DNA of 64,000 nt from Bacillus carboniphilus. Its GTDB lineage: Bacteria; Bacillota; Bacilli; Bacillales; JAIVKR01. A program made the translations under genes and the position numbers. The stretch spans positions 2,633,501 through 2,697,500 of the forward strand of contig NZ_CP129013.1 in assembly GCF_020524035.2 (NCBI RefSeq), read 5' to 3'. The notes under the pieces are model-generated. The model saw only the letters and a program-made list of their open reading frames with translations, searched no databases and was not told the DNA's origin. The first letter of the stretch is position 1; every line of letters begins with the position of its first letter. Shown one piece after another: positions 17,220 to 27,986 of this stretch.

Positions 17220-18498
17220 CCTCCTTATTTAGCTTTTCGATGCTATCATATTCTGTGACCACATACCACTCTGGAGTTAGATCAACCCTAGAATGGGCAC
17301 CTTCTTTTAACTCATCATAGCCTATAAAAATATTTTTGAGTTCGGTCTCGGAATAATTTCTTTTGATTAACTCTTCAATTACTTCAGCATTTTCCATCTC
17401 TCTAGTTTGATTAGAAGTCATGCTTCCGAAATAAGTAATGGGACGGCTAAATGATTCTACAACCAATTGGTTTTCCCCATTTGACAACGTTACCTTAATA
17501 GCATAATTATTCTCATCCAAAATGACAGGGACATTATCAATCGTCTGTTCAAAAATAACCTCTTGTTCCTCTATCATTTTTAAACGAAAATCTTCACTTA
17601 CCATCCATCCTCCTACTTGATTCACATGTGTAACGGCAGACGTAAGCATTGAAACGGAATCCATTTGTTCATTATTAAAATCTTGTACTTTTGGATATTG
17701 AAAAGTAAAAATGAGATCATCTTCGATGGTTAACGTATTCCTTGCATCCCTAATAATGGTCGTCTTCCCTAACGTATTTTCTTCTAAATTGCGAGTATCA
17801 GTAAATAAGGCTTGTTTCAATTCATTTTCAGTAATTTCTTCTTTGCTCACGTATTTTATATCAATTTCAGGAGCCTCTTTTGGTAAAAGAAGATTATTGA
17901 AAACAATAAATTCACTCCAATTCTTCTTTTCATCCGTTGTTTGGATAAGTTCTTGCCATTTGTTCGGACTACTCGAGATAGTAAACGACCTTATACTACT
18001 GTTACTCGTGTTTACAAAACGAATTTTCTCTAGACGATCATTTTCATATTCGATGACAATTTTGTTAAACATATAATCATAATCATATAATTCTTGTGTT
18101 CCAAACCACTCAAGTTGATTTTTCAAAACGGTGAAAGGAACCTCTCCAAAGAAGCGCATTTCGATATAGTTTTTATTTGTTTGATTAATATCTTTCTCGA
18201 CTTGCATGTCATTTTTTAATTTTAATTCACCTACTTGATCCCATAACTCATCCATTATTCCTTCCTCATACGTACCATAATATTGCCCTTCTTTATGGAC
18301 AAACACTTGCATCGGTTTGATGAGAGATGCCATATTTTTTTCATATGGACTCAATGGCTCCAAGCTCTCTTTCTCTTCATCCGTATTTTCTTGAAAAGGA
18401 TAACGGTAGCTCCATATGCTCCAAGTTAAAGCGATACTCATCAAGACTAAGACAACGAGTAGTATCGTTTTTAAGTTTTCTTTACTGTTCATGACCAA
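17197..18498 (-). CDS. walH: WalH (YycH), regulator of the WalK kinase
   Basis: This 433-residue membrane-anchored protein has one N-terminal span (residues 9-28, LKTILLVVLVLMSIALTWSI) and a large extracellular YycH domain. Family phrases include SLIKPMQVFVHKEGQYYGTY and PLSPYEKN near the N-terminus. It forms a complex with WalI and the WalK membrane segment that lowers kinase activity. Its start overlaps the walK end by ten bases. Confidence 0.92.
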   Translation of the reverse strand: MVMNSKENLKTILLVVLVLMSIALTWSIWSYRYPFQENTDEEKESLEPLSPYEKNMASLIKPMQVFVHKEGQYYGTYEEGIMDELWDQVGELKLKNDMQVEKDINQTNKNYIEMRFFGEVPFTVLKNQLEWFGTQELYDYDYMFNKIVIEYENDRLEKIRFVNTSNSSIRSFTISSSPNKWQELIQTTDEKKNWSEFIVFNNLLLPKEAPEIDIKYVSKEEITENELKQALFTDTRNLEENTLGKTTIIRDARNTLTIEDDLIFTFQYPKVQDFNNEQMDSVSMLTSAVTHVNQVGGWMVSEDFRLKMIEEQEVIFEQTIDNVPVILDENNYAIKVTLSNGENQLVVESFSRPITYFGSMTSNQTREMENAEVIEELIKRNYSETELKNIFIGYDELKEGAHSRVDLTPEWYVVTEYDSIEKLNKEGENSELE

Positions 18499-20321
18499 TC
18501 ATCCTCTTGTTCTTCTTTCGGAAGAGAAAAATGAATGGTCGTTCCAATCCCTTCCTCACTTTCTGCCCAAATGTCGCCCCCATGAGCTTGAATCATTTCT
18601 TTTGCTATTGCTAAGCCTAGTCCAGTTCCTCCTAATTTACGAGATCTTGCCTTATCTACTCGATAAAAACGTTCAAATATCTTATCTAAATTCTCTTTTG
18701 GAATCCCTACTCCTTGGTCTCGAATTGAAACAACGATGGATTCTGCATCAACATTCATTTTAAAGGTGACTTGTCCTCCTTCTGGAGAATATTTCATTGC
18801 ATTTGAGATAATATTATCTATCACTTGCGTAATTTTATCTGTATCGATATCGACATAGACAATCTCTTTAGGGATCATTCGTCTAAAGATAATATCTGTT
18901 TTCTTCGACATTTCGAATCGATCAATTATTTTATTTATGAAATCGGTAAAGTTGATATAATCTTTATTTAATTGGTAGTCTCGACTATCAAGCTTGGACA
19001 GTTTTAATAAGTCATTTACAAGTCGAATCATTCGTTCTGTTTCACCTTGTGTCACTTGTAAAAACTGCGGAGCAATCTTTTCATCTCTCCATCCACCCTC
19101 TGATAAAACCTCTAAATAGCTTCGCATCGTTGTCAAAGGGGTTCGTAATTCATGTGAAACATTCGCAACAAACTCCCGGCGCTCTTCCTCCACCTTTTCC
19201 TGCTCCGTCACATCATATAGAACGGCAATCAGTCCATGTGGATGGCCTTCTTCTTTTTGGATTATCGTAGTCAAAACCTTAATAACCGTTTCTTCTTTTG
19301 ACGTACCTAGCTCTAAAAATAACGGCTCTTTTAAATCTAATAATTCTTCAAAAGTATACGTCTCTTCTAATCCTAATAAATGAGTGACGTCCGTTCCGAT
19401 TACTTTTTCATGAGCAATACTCAACATTTTTTCAGCAGGTCCATTTAGTAAAATAATTTCTCCCATGTGATTCGTTGCGATAACGCCATCTGTCATATGA
19501 GAAATAACAGAGGATAACTTTTTCCGTTCTTCTTCCGTCGTTTCTTGAGCATCCTCAAGCTCTGCGGTTAATTGGTTGAATGTCATGGCGAGCTGCCCAA
19601 TTTCATCATCTCCGTATACCTTTACCCGATAATCAAAATTTCCTTTTGCAAGCTGCTTTGCTTGTTTGCGCATCTCTGTAATAGGCTTAATGATGGTTCG
19701 TGCAACTAAACTACCTAACACGGCCGTAATTGCTAAAGCGATCAACGTTCCTGTAGCAAAAATTTTATTAATGGCACCAATTTGGTCATACGTATTTTCG
19801 ATGTCTGCTTCAACATAAATGACCCCTAATAATTCTTCTTCATTTTTCTCGATCGCTCTTGTAAATACGATCACTCGCTTATCATCTTGATTGACCATCA
19901 TATCCTCTTGATTTTGTCTCGAAATTCCTGTTCCCGTTATCATTCGTTGATTTGTTTTTTTTCCTATGGTTAGGCTGTTTGTATCTCCAACAGACCCAAC
20001 TACGACTATATCTTTATTAACAATCGTGATCTCGCTTATATTATCTGCTCCAATAATATATTCTTGTAGCAAATTATCGATGTTCGTATAGAGTGTTTCA
20101 GGGTCTTGCTGTCCTTCTTTGCTAAGCTCTTTTTCAATACTATAAGAGAGCGCTTGTATACTTGAATCAACCGATTCCTTAAAGTTGTCAATTAAGGACT
20201 CTTCCAGCTCATTGACAAAATAAACGCCGATAATTTGTAAGGTGACTAATGTAAGTAGCGCATAAATAATCGTTAACTTGAAGTGAATGGAGCGAAAAAA
20301 ACTGACTTTCTTTGTATTCAT
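18489..20321 (-). CDS. walK: Sensor histidine kinase WalK (YycG)
   Basis: This 610-residue protein has, in order: membrane span near residues 12-32, an extracellular sensor domain to about 182, a second span (183-205), HAMP (to about 257), PAS (about 262-370), a HisKA dimerisation helix with the phosphorylated His in FVANVSHELRTPLTTMRS, and the ATP-binding domain (N box NAMKYSPEGG, G boxes RDQGVGIP and GGTGLGLAI). It phosphorylates WalR and controls peptidoglycan hydrolases essential for growth. It is co-transcribed after walR, five bases apart. Confidence 0.97.
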   Translation of the reverse strand: MNTKKVSFFRSIHFKLTIIYALLTLVTLQIIGVYFVNELEESLIDNFKESVDSSIQALSYSIEKELSKEGQQDPETLYTNIDNLLQEYIIGADNISEITIVNKDIVVVGSVGDTNSLTIGKKTNQRMITGTGISRQNQEDMMVNQDDKRVIVFTRAIEKNEEELLGVIYVEADIENTYDQIGAINKIFATGTLIALAITAVLGSLVARTIIKPITEMRKQAKQLAKGNFDYRVKVYGDDEIGQLAMTFNQLTAELEDAQETTEEERKKLSSVISHMTDGVIATNHMGEIILLNGPAEKMLSIAHEKVIGTDVTHLLGLEETYTFEELLDLKEPLFLELGTSKEETVIKVLTTIIQKEEGHPHGLIAVLYDVTEQEKVEEERREFVANVSHELRTPLTTMRSYLEVLSEGGWRDEKIAPQFLQVTQGETERMIRLVNDLLKLSKLDSRDYQLNKDYINFTDFINKIIDRFEMSKKTDIIFRRMIPKEIVYVDIDTDKITQVIDNIISNAMKYSPEGGQVTFKMNVDAESIVVSIRDQGVGIPKENLDKIFERFYRVDKARSRKLGGTGLGLAIAKEMIQAHGGDIWAESEEGIGTTIHFSLPKEEQEDDWS

Positions 20322-20326
20322 TTACC

Positions 20327-21034
20327 TTACTCCTGTTCAGGGTTTCGTAAATAATAACCGACACCTCTTCTTGTCACAATCCATGCAGGGTGGCTTGGGT
20401 TATCTTCTATTTTCTCTCGCAACCTTCTTACGGTCACATCAACGGTGCGAACATCACCAAAGTAATCATAGCCCCACACGGTTTGCAAAAGGTGCTCTCT
20501 CGTCATGACTTGTCCAATGTGCTTTGCTAAATAATGTAACAACTCAAACTCTCGATGCGTTAACTCAATTTTTTCTCCTCTTTTTGAAACGATGTAGGCA
20601 TCAGGATGAATCGTTAGCATCCCAATTTGAATCTCTGTAGACCCGTCCTCAGCAGCGGTATCAACAGAACTATGTCTTCGTAAGTTTGCCTTCACTCTGG
20701 CTAATAATTCCCTTGAGCTAAAGGGCTTTGTGACATAGTCGTCTGCCCCTAATTCTAATCCGAGTACTTTATCGATTTCCGAATCTTTTGCCGTTAACAT
20801 AATAATGGGAATCTCATGTTTTTTTCGAATCTCACGGCACACTTCCATTCCATCTTTGACTGGAAGCATAATATCTAACATAATTAAATCCGGCTTGATT
20901 TCCTCTACCTTATCAATCGCTTCTTGACCATCATAGGCACAGTGAACCTCATAGCCTTCTTTGATAAAATTAAATTCCAATATATCGGCAATTGGCTGCT
21001 CGTCATCCACTACTAAAATTCGTCGTTTATCCAT
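20327..21034 (-). CDS. walR: Response regulator WalR (YycF)
   Basis: This 235-residue OmpR/PhoB-family regulator has a receiver domain with acidic pocket VVDDEQP, phospho-acceptor Asp in [13 protein letters not shown] and conserved Lys in [15 protein letters not shown]-terminal winged helix follows ([14 protein letters not shown], then [13 protein letters not shown]). It binds promoters of cell-wall hydrolase and division genes. It is the first gene of the operon; AAAGGAGCG precedes the ATG. Confidence 0.98.
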   Translation of the reverse strand: MDKRRILVVDDEQPIADILEFNFIKEGYEVHCAYDGQEAIDKVEEIKPDLIMLDIMLPVKDGMEVCREIRKKHEIPIIMLTAKDSEIDKVLGLELGADDYVTKPFSSRELLARVKANLRRHSSVDTAAEDGSTEIQIGMLTIHPDAYIVSKRGEKIELTHREFELLHYLAKHIGQVMTREHLLQTVWGYDYFGDVRTVDVTVRRLREKIEDNPSHPAWIVTRRGVGYYLRNPEQE

Positions 21035-21579
21035 GTGGGAACGCTCCTTTATGTTAAATGATCATTTAGTTTATAGAGATTGTTTAACTTTCTATGGTGA
21101 AAAAGTTGAATTCGTTTTTTAAACATACATCATATCATAATCCAAATTCTTTCCATAAACATATCCATGAATAAATTAGACATGCTCTTCATATATACTT
21201 TACCACGATTACCTCTTTTTCATCATACATTAATCTGGACAGCTTTTTGTTACAACGACAATACAATTTCTGATCAAATCAATCTGTTTTAACATCACCA
21301 AGACATAATGAGTAGCATCATCTTTATTCATTACATTTTGATTATTTTTTTGCATATTTGTCATAAACAAAAAATAGTTTAGTAGAGGATTCTGTTAAAA
21401 GTTTGGATTTTTCTTTTAATTAAAATCTTCTAAAAATTTTAAAAATAAAAAAGGGTTTTTCGTACTTTTGAAGAAATAGCTAGAATACTCCATTATTCGA
21501 GATTTTTTTCGAAACTGATTGATGTTCTCTTATTCTAGTAAATAATCTAAAAATTGTAACAGCGAGGAGGGGAGATGTT
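21035..21579. promoter_or_regulatory. Divergent intergenic region walR / appD
   Basis: These 545 AT-rich bases hold no gene. They must contain the promoters of the wal operon (leftward) and the peptide transporter (rightward). On the plus strand TTGATG followed 17 bases later by ATAATC near 21520-21548 is a weak candidate. A strong GAGGAGGGG ribosome binding site lies at 21564-21572. Confidence 0.35.
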
Positions 21580-22603
21580 GTGAAAAACACCAGTTTTTCA
21601 TAGCAGAATGAATGTGTCAAATACACTACTACAAATACGGAACTTAAAAACACAATTTAAAACAAGTGATGGGAAGGTCCCCGCAGTAGATGGAGTCTCA
21701 TTAGAAATTCGTAAAGGGGAAACACTTGGGTTAGTAGGAGAGTCTGGATGCGGGAAAAGTATGACCTCTCTTTCTATTATGAGATTAGTACCTGATACAG
21801 GAGAAATTTCAGGGGAAATCTTATTTGAAAATGAAGATTTAACTCAAAAGAAAGAAAAAGAAATGGCCTCTATTAGAGGAAATGATATATCGATGATTTT
21901 CCAAGAACCAATGACTTCCTTAAATCCTGTATTAAAAATTGGCGATCAAATTATGGAAGGACTCATCATTCACCAAAAGCTTTCCAAAGCGGCTGCCAAA
22001 AAAAGAACGATTGATTTACTAAAACTCGTTGGATTTGCGAGGGCAGCTGAAATGATTGATGAATATCCTCATCAATTATCAGGAGGTATGAGGCAAAGAG
22101 TGATGATCGCTATGGCAATGGCTTGTGACCCGAAGCTGTTAATTGCCGATGAGCCGACAACAGCCCTAGATGTAACAATCCAAGCACAAATTCTCGATTT
22201 AATGAGAGATGTCAAAAATAAGTTTGGTTCCTCTATCTTATTAATTACTCATGACTTAGGGGTAGTGGCCGAGATGGCTGACCGAGTAGTCGTTATGTAT
22301 GCAGGGAGAGTCGTAGAAGAAGCAGATGTAGAAGAGATGTTTGCTAACCCTAGCCACCCCTATACACAAGGCTTGATGAAATCAATACCAAACATTGATG
22401 ATGAGGAAGAAAAAAAAGAATTGTACTCAATTCGAGGGAGCGTTCCACCGCCAACTGAATGGCCAACAGGGTGTAAGTTTGCTCCACGCTGTGAACATGC
22501 ATGGGAAAAATGCTATGAACAAGAACCGCCATTATATAAATCTTCTTCTAATCACCAAGTTCGTTGTTTTCTTCATGAAGATGAAGGAGGGAAAGCCCAA
22601 TGA
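21580..22603 (+). CDS. appD: Peptide ABC transporter ATPase, AppD/DppD type
   Basis: The ATPase drives import of oligopeptides. It has Walker A GESGCGKS, signature QLSGGMRQRV, Walker B LLIADEPTTAL and the C-terminal oligopeptide-transporter extension with GCKFAPRCEHAWEKC, which can hold an Fe-S cluster or metal. The visible frame starts at ATG 21608, with no ribosome site at the right distance. A GTG at 21580 does have one (GAGGAGGGG), but its frame is shifted by one base in the five-T run at 21594-21598; removing a T joins them. The 3' end overlaps appF by four bases. Confidence 0.9.
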
Positions 22604-23568
22604 GTGAAGCCATTTTAACAGTCGAGAATTTAAGTAAATACTTCCCTATAAAAGGTGGCGTTTTAAGAAGAGTCGTAGGTCAAGTGAAAGCGGTCGATCA
22701 AGTCAGTTTTTCAATCAACGCAGGGGAAACTTTTGGACTTGTCGGTGAGTCGGGTTGCGGAAAATCAACGACAGGACGGACCATTATGAGGTTGCTTGAT
22801 CCTACAGACGGAAAAGTGATTTTTCAAGATCAAGATATCGCTCAATTATCAAAAGACGGCTTACGAAAAGCACGTCGCGACCTACAAATGGTGTTTCAAG
22901 ATCCCTATGCTTCATTAAATCCAACAATGACGGTCGGGCAATTAATTGAAGAGCCGATGCAAGTTCACAAGATAGGGACGAGTAAAGAACGAAAAGAGCA
23001 AGTGAAAGAATTAATGGAAACCGTTGGACTGAATTCAAGCTATGTCAGCCGTTATCCTCATGAATTTTCCGGAGGACAAAGACAAAGAATTGGTTTAGCA
23101 AGGGCTCTTTCCTTAAAGCCAAAACTAATCATTGCGGATGAACCCGTTTCAGCTTTAGACGTTTCCGTCCAGTCACAAGCCTTAAATCTTATGGAAAAAC
23201 TACAAGAACAATTTAACCTTACCTACATTTTTATTTCCCATGATTTAAGTGTTGTTAAACATATTTCGGATCGCATTGGCGTGATGTATTTAGGAAGAAT
23301 GGCTGAAATTGCACCTAAGAGACAACTCTACAAAGAACCTGCCCATCCATATACACAAGCGCTATTATCTGCGGTTCCTGTTCCAGATCCAACTCGTAAA
23401 AGAGACAGAATTGTCTTATCAGGAGATGTTCCAAGTCCATCTAATCCACCAAGCGGATGCGCTTTTCATCCTCGCTGTCCGAAAGCGTTTGATCGCTGTA
23501 AAGTGGATCGCCCTGAATTACAGTCAATTGGAAATGGTCAATACGTAGCTTGCCACCTATATGACTGA
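22600..23568 (+). CDS. appF: Peptide ABC transporter ATPase, AppF/DppF type
   Basis: This 322-residue second ATPase has Walker [11 protein letters not shown]-loop [11 protein letters not shown], signature [13 protein letters not shown], Walker [13 protein letters not shown] and the family C-terminal region with [15 protein letters not shown]. It pairs with AppD on the cytoplasmic face of the AppB/AppC channel. The start overlaps the appD stop (ATGA). The operon order D-F-A-B-C is that of the Bacillus app operon and differs from the opp order A-B-C-D-F. Confidence 0.93.
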   Translation: MSEAILTVENLSKYFPIKGGVLRRVVGQVKAVDQVSFSINAGETFGLVGESGCGKSTTGRTIMRLLDPTDGKVIFQDQDIAQLSKDGLRKARRDLQMVFQDPYASLNPTMTVGQLIEEPMQVHKIGTSKERKEQVKELMETVGLNSSYVSRYPHEFSGGQRQRIGLARALSLKPKLIIADEPVSALDVSVQSQALNLMEKLQEQFNLTYIFISHDLSVVKHISDRIGVMYLGRMAEIAPKRQLYKEPAHPYTQALLSAVPVPDPTRKRDRIVLSGDVPSPSNPPSGCAFHPRCPKAFDRCKVDRPELQSIGNGQYVACHLYD

Positions 23569-23668
23569 TTAGCTTATTAACACACTTTAAGGAGGTGAGG
23601 CTAGGAAAGTAGAAACAACAGCTTCCTTTAACTGAAAATTTTAAATTATTAAAAATGGGGGTAAAAAA

Positions 23669-25387
23669 ATGAAAAGAAAATCCTTTTTATTGGGCATCGC
23701 GCTCATGTTAGTGTTCTCTTTATTTTTAGCTGCATGTAACAGTGATGATACGAGTGGGGAGTCTGAGGATAAACCAAAAGAAGAAACAAATGATGAGGAA
23801 AAAGCCACTGCTGGTGAGCCTGTAGAAGGCGGAGAAATGACGTTAGCGATGTTTAGTGCTCCTAAAGGAGTATTTAATCCAATATTATATGAAGACCTAT
23901 ATGACAATTATGTATTAGATTTTGTTTTTGATCCTCTTTGGGAAGTTGATGACGAACTGAATATTACCATTCCAAAATTAGCAGAAAAGTGGGAGTTTTC
24001 AGAAGACGGAAAGGTTTTAACGATTAATTTACGAAATGATGTTAAGTGGCACGATGGAACGGCATTTACTGCCGATGATGTCATCTTTACTTGGGAAACA
24101 ATTGCACATAAAGACTATACAGCAAGTAGGTATTATACTGTAGAACCAATTGAAGGTGCGAATGAAATGAAAGAAGGCAACGCTGACTCTTTATCGGGTG
24201 TCGAAAAAGTAGATGATCATACGATAAAAGTAACATTTACTAATCCTGCCGCTAACCATCTATCCAACTTATGGTCTACTCCGATGCCTAAACACCTTTA
24301 TAAGGACACACCTGTAAAGGATATGCAAAATTCAGAATCTACAAAATCAACTATTATAGGAAACAGCGCATACAAAATTTCAGAAATTAAACCAAATGAA
24401 TACGTTGTGTTAGAAAAGAATGAGGATTACTACTTAGGAAAACCATACATCAATAAAATCATTTGGAAAGTACTTGAACAAGATGTAACAATTGCAGCTC
24501 TAGAAAAGGGTGATGTCGATATGACAGCTCAAATATCACCAAAAGAATTTGAAGATTTAGAAGCAATGGATCATATTACTGTTAAAGAAGATCAAGATTT
24601 CGGTTATCAGTATATGGGCTTTAATTTAGAAAAAGAAAAACTCCAAAATAAAGAATTACGTCAAGCAATGGTTTATGCTATTAATCGCGAAGGAATTGTT
24701 GACGGTTTACTTAAGGGTCATGGAACAGTCTTAAACCAACATATTGTCTCAGCTAGTTGGGCATATAATGAAGACTTGAAAGATGCATACCCTTACGAAC
24801 CTGATACTGCGAAACAAATATTAGAAGATGCAGGGTATAAAGATACGAATGGAGATGGATTTGTCGAAGACCCAGATGGAAATGAAGTTACATTTAAACT
24901 TTCTTATCCATCTGGTAACCCTGTTCGTGAACAATCGGCTCCTGCCATTCAAGCAGACTTAAAAGAAGTTGGTTTAAATGTTGAATTAGATCAGCCAGCA
25001 GAAGTTGCCGCTTATTATGAAGCAGTTGAACAAGGAGAATATGAACTATTTTTAGCTGGTTGGACCTTAGGGGTAGACCCAGATCCAAGTGGAATTTGGC
25101 TTAGTGATGATCAATGGAACTTCCCTCGTTGGAAAAATGAAGAAAGTGATCAATTGATAAAAGATTCCGTTTATGCTGAAGATGCTATTAGTGACCAAAA
25201 CGCTCGTAAAGAATATTTAAAGAAATGGACAGAACTTGCTAGTGAAGAAGCTCCTTATGCATTTCTTTATTCTCAGAACATGATTGAAGCATGGAACAAC
25301 CGCATTCAAGGAGTCGAGTTCAACTTTGAAGGAGCGGTTCTACACCGTGACCATCACAAATGGTGGATTCCGGAAGACCAACAATAA
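23669..25387 (+). CDS. appA: Oligopeptide-binding lipoprotein, AppA type
   Basis: This 572-residue solute-binding protein of family SBP_bac_5 has a lipoprotein signal peptide ending FLAAC, with Cys23 as the lipidated residue. An acidic linker (to about residue 50) and the binding domain follow. Family phrases include LTINLRNDVKWHDGTAFTAD and QAMVYAINREGIVDG. It captures peptides outside the membrane and passes them to AppB/AppC. Acidic composition could fit an alkaliphilic or salt-tolerant lifestyle, which is inference. A purine-rich ribosome site precedes the ATG. Confidence 0.93.
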   Translation: MKRKSFLLGIALMLVFSLFLAACNSDDTSGESEDKPKEETNDEEKATAGEPVEGGEMTLAMFSAPKGVFNPILYEDLYDNYVLDFVFDPLWEVDDELNITIPKLAEKWEFSEDGKVLTINLRNDVKWHDGTAFTADDVIFTWETIAHKDYTASRYYTVEPIEGANEMKEGNADSLSGVEKVDDHTIKVTFTNPAANHLSNLWSTPMPKHLYKDTPVKDMQNSESTKSTIIGNSAYKISEIKPNEYVVLEKNEDYYLGKPYINKIIWKVLEQDVTIAALEKGDVDMTAQISPKEFEDLEAMDHITVKEDQDFGYQYMGFNLEKEKLQNKELRQAMVYAINREGIVDGLLKGHGTVLNQHIVSASWAYNEDLKDAYPYEPDTAKQILEDAGYKDTNGDGFVEDPDGNEVTFKLSYPSGNPVREQSAPAIQADLKEVGLNVELDQPAEVAAYYEAVEQGEYELFLAGWTLGVDPDPSGIWLSDDQWNFPRWKNEESDQLIKDSVYAEDAISDQNARKEYLKKWTELASEEAPYAFLYSQNMIEAWNNRIQGVEFNFEGAVLHRDHHKWWIPEDQQ

Positions 25388-25471
25388 TAGTACACTTTGA
25401 AACTACCCAAATGAGGCGACAGGCTTCTTTAGCTGTTCGCCTTTTTTCCCTATGAAAGGAGCTAGGTCAAT

Positions 25472-26434
25472 TTGTTACAATACATTATTCGACGTGTACT
25501 AATCTTTATACCGATGACCATCATTATTTCTATTATCTTATTCTCACTTATACAAATTGCTCCAGGTGATGCTTTCACTGGTCAACTTGACCCTAATTTA
25601 GATGAAACCTATTACGAAAAAATGAGAGCAGAGTTTGGACTCGATAAACATCCTGTTGAACAATATTTTATTTGGGTTAAAAACATCTTTGAAGGTGAAC
25701 TTGGGCTTTCTATTCGTCACAAAATTCCTGTTACTGAACTTATCGGAGACAGATTTGGAAACACTCTCTTTTTAGGAGTTGTTTCTCTTGCAATTACCTA
25801 TTTATTGGCAATTCCTTTAGGGATCTTTTCTGCCCAACGACCATATAGTATAGCCGATTATACGTTAACAGGAGCTGCCTTCATTGGTTATTCAATTCCC
25901 TCATTTTTCGCAGGATTGCTACTCATCTATTTCTTTTCATATAAGGTGGAATGGTTTCCTTTTGGAGGAACCGTAACAGCAGGTGCGGGATATGAAGGTT
26001 TTCAAGCGTTACTTGATCGACTTCATCATGTTTTTTTACCTGCTATTACATTATCGATAATTAGTATTGCCCAATATACTCGCTATACAAGAGCGAGTGT
26101 ATTAGAAGCAAAGCTACAAGATTATGTAAGAACTGCTTATGCAAAAGGGGTAAATGAACGCTCTGTCCTTTATAAACACGTATTAAGAAATGCTCTTCTT
26201 CCTTTAGTCACTCTTTTTGGATTAGATTTAGGTGTAATTATAAGTGGCGCAGTCATAACTGAAACCATTTTCACTTATCCAGGTCTTGGTCAACTACTCA
26301 TTGAATCGATTGGAAATCGAGATTATCCAATTATGATGGCTGTTACGATGATCACTACCGTTCTAGTTTTAGTAGGAAATTTAGTTGCTGATATTTTATA
26401 CGCAGTCGTAGATCCAAGAATTCGATATGATTGA
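25472..26434 (+). CDS. appB: Peptide ABC transporter permease, AppB/DppB type
   Basis: This 320-residue integral membrane protein has six predicted spans. The first is the N-terminal RRVLIFIPMTIIISIILFSL. The cytoplasmic EAA-like loop is around YTRASVLEAKLQDYVRTAYA, with AKGVNERSVLYKHVLRNALL after it. The start is TTG at 25472, chosen because AAAGGAG lies ten bases upstream. It forms half of the transport channel. Confidence 0.93.
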   Translation: MLQYIIRRVLIFIPMTIIISIILFSLIQIAPGDAFTGQLDPNLDETYYEKMRAEFGLDKHPVEQYFIWVKNIFEGELGLSIRHKIPVTELIGDRFGNTLFLGVVSLAITYLLAIPLGIFSAQRPYSIADYTLTGAAFIGYSIPSFFAGLLLIYFFSYKVEWFPFGGTVTAGAGYEGFQALLDRLHHVFLPAITLSIISIAQYTRYTRASVLEAKLQDYVRTAYAKGVNERSVLYKHVLRNALLPLVTLFGLDLGVIISGAVITETIFTYPGLGQLLIESIGNRDYPIMMAVTMITTVLVLVGNLVADILYAVVDPRIRYD

Positions 26435-26446
26435 GAGGTGATATAG

Positions 26447-27367
26447 ATGGCTGAACCAGTAATTCGAGAACCTAATTTGAATCCAGACAAAGTGGAATTT
26501 AAAAAAAAGACAAGTAAATCTCCATTACAACTAGCATTGCAGAGGTTTTTAAAAAATAAAATGGCCATTGCTGGGATTGTCATTTTATTTATTGTTTCCT
26601 TCTTAGCTATTTTTGCTCCTTTATTAAGCAGTCAAGACCCTTATGCAACTGACCTGTATAATACTGAAGCAGAGCCTTCAAGTGAACATTGGCTAGGAAC
26701 AGATGACTCAGGACGTGACATCTATACCCGATTGCTCTATGGAGGAAGAGTTTCCTTACTAATTGGTTTAATTACGATGATAGGTACCGTTGTAATTGGA
26801 GCCACTTTAGGAGCAGTCGCAGGTTATTTTGGCAGATGGATCGATAATATTATTATGAGAATTTCAGATGTCATTATCGCATTACCGTTCTTACTGATGA
26901 TTCTCTTTGTTGTAACCGTTTTAGAGAAATCAAATATGTGGATACTAATAGGCATATTAATCGTGGTCGTTTGGCCTGTAACAACAAGGATTGTTCGTGC
27001 TGAATTTCTTTCCTTACGAGAGCGAGAATTTGTATTAAGTGCACAAGCTGCCGGATGTAAAAGCTCGCGAATTATTTTCAGGCACATTATACCTAATGCG
27101 ATAGCACCATTAATTGTTAATGCGACTTTGTTAATGGGTACGATGATTACTATTGAATCGTCATTGAGTTTCCTTGGCTTCGGTGTACCAGAACCAACTC
27201 CAACATGGGGGAATATGCTCAATTCTGCAAGAAGTATCTCAACCTTAACCACAGAACCTTGGCGCTGGATTCCACCAGGATTTTTAATAGTCATTACAGT
27301 TTTAGCTATTAATTTTATCGGTGATGGCTTGAGAGATGCGTTTGATGGTAAGTCGACTCGACGTTAA
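26447..27367 (+). CDS. appC: Peptide ABC transporter permease, AppC/DppC type
   Basis: This 306-residue permease has an N-terminal OppC-type extension, a first span near residues 38-60 and the family phrase HWLGTDDSGRDIYTRLLYGG. The EAA loop (RAEFLSLREREFVLSAQAAG) contacts the ATPases. It is the last gene of the transporter operon, twelve bases after appB. Confidence 0.94.
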   Translation: MAEPVIREPNLNPDKVEFKKKTSKSPLQLALQRFLKNKMAIAGIVILFIVSFLAIFAPLLSSQDPYATDLYNTEAEPSSEHWLGTDDSGRDIYTRLLYGGRVSLLIGLITMIGTVVIGATLGAVAGYFGRWIDNIIMRISDVIIALPFLLMILFVVTVLEKSNMWILIGILIVVVWPVTTRIVRAEFLSLREREFVLSAQAAGCKSSRIIFRHIIPNAIAPLIVNATLLMGTMITIESSLSFLGFGVPEPTPTWGNMLNSARSISTLTTEPWRWIPPGFLIVITVLAINFIGDGLRDAFDGKSTRR

Positions 27368-27377
27368 AATAATGACA

Positions 27378-27410
27378 CCATGACCACTATGGAGGCTCCA
27401 TATGTGGTCA
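27378..27410 (+). terminator. Inverted repeat after appC, possible terminator
   Basis: TGACCAC and GTGGTCA flank a GGAG/CTCC core just after the appC stop. There is no T-tract, so termination is uncertain. Confidence 0.35.
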
Positions 27411-27501
27411 ACCCTCTAAAATCAGGTATATCACAGTTCCTCATGAAGATTGCTTATCCCTCTAATATCTTCTACCATCCACAAAACCCATAGTAATAAT
27501 A

Positions 27502-27541
27502 AAAAAAACCCAGTAAGAAGAAATCCTTCTTCACTGAGCTT
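27502..27541 (-). terminator. Intrinsic terminator of the tRNA cluster
   Basis: On the minus strand, CTCAGTGAAGAAG pairs with CTTCTTACTGGG across a short loop, followed by eight T. It lies just beyond tRNA-Phe. Confidence 0.8.
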
Positions 27542-27560
27542 AACTAAACAAAATAAAAAG

Positions 27561-27633
27561 TGGCTCGGGACGGAATCGAACCGCCGACACATGGATTTTC
27601 AGTCCATTGCTCTACCAACTGAGCTACCGAGCC
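27561..27633 (-). tRNA. tRNA-Phe (GAA)
   Basis: This is a 73-base cloverleaf with acceptor stem GGCTCGG/CCGAGCC, anticodon loop CTGAAAA (anticodon GAA) and T-loop GGTTCGATTCC. CCA is not encoded. It is last in the four-gene tRNA cluster. Confidence 0.96.
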
Positions 27634-27654
27634 AAACAAAAGTATATATATAAA

Positions 27655-27730
27655 TGGCGGTCCCGACGGGAATCGAACCCGCGATCTCCTGCGTGACAGG
27701 CAGGCATGTTAACCGCTACACCACGGGACC
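27655..27730 (-). tRNA. tRNA-Asp (GTC)
   Basis: This is a 76-base cloverleaf including an encoded CCA, with acceptor GGTCCCG/CGGGACC, discriminator G and anticodon loop CTGTCAC (GTC). Confidence 0.96.
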
Positions 27731-27792
27731 ACTTAGTAAACCTGTTCACCATTTAAAGCTGTTGCTAAAAAATATGTATACCGAGTAATATA

Positions 27793-27864
27793 TGACCCGT
27801 ACGGGATTCGAACCCGTGTTACCGCCGTGAAAGGGCGGTGTCTTAACCGCTTGACCAACGGGCC
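27793..27864 (-). tRNA. tRNA-Glu (TTC)
   Basis: This is a 72-base cloverleaf with acceptor GGCCCGT/ACGGGTC (one G-U pair), anticodon loop CTTTCAC (TTC) and T-loop GGTTCGAATCC. Confidence 0.96.
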
Positions 27865-27889
27865 AACTATTTTTACTTCTTATAGAAAG

Positions 27890-27962
27890 TGAGCCATGAA
27901 GGACTCGAACCTTCGACCCTCTGATTAAAAGTCAGATGCTCTACCAACTGAGCTAATGGCTC
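27890..27962 (-). tRNA. tRNA-Lys (TTT)
   Basis: This is a 73-base cloverleaf with acceptor GAGCCAT/ATGGCTC and anticodon loop CTTTTAA (TTT). It is the first gene of the cluster, closest to the promoter. Confidence 0.96.
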
Positions 27963-27986
27963 ATAGTTTTTAACAGGACGTTTTCT

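Noticed and set aside
27368..27560. Short plus-strand frame next to the tRNA cluster
   Set aside because: It reads through the complement of tRNA-Phe and the cluster terminator.
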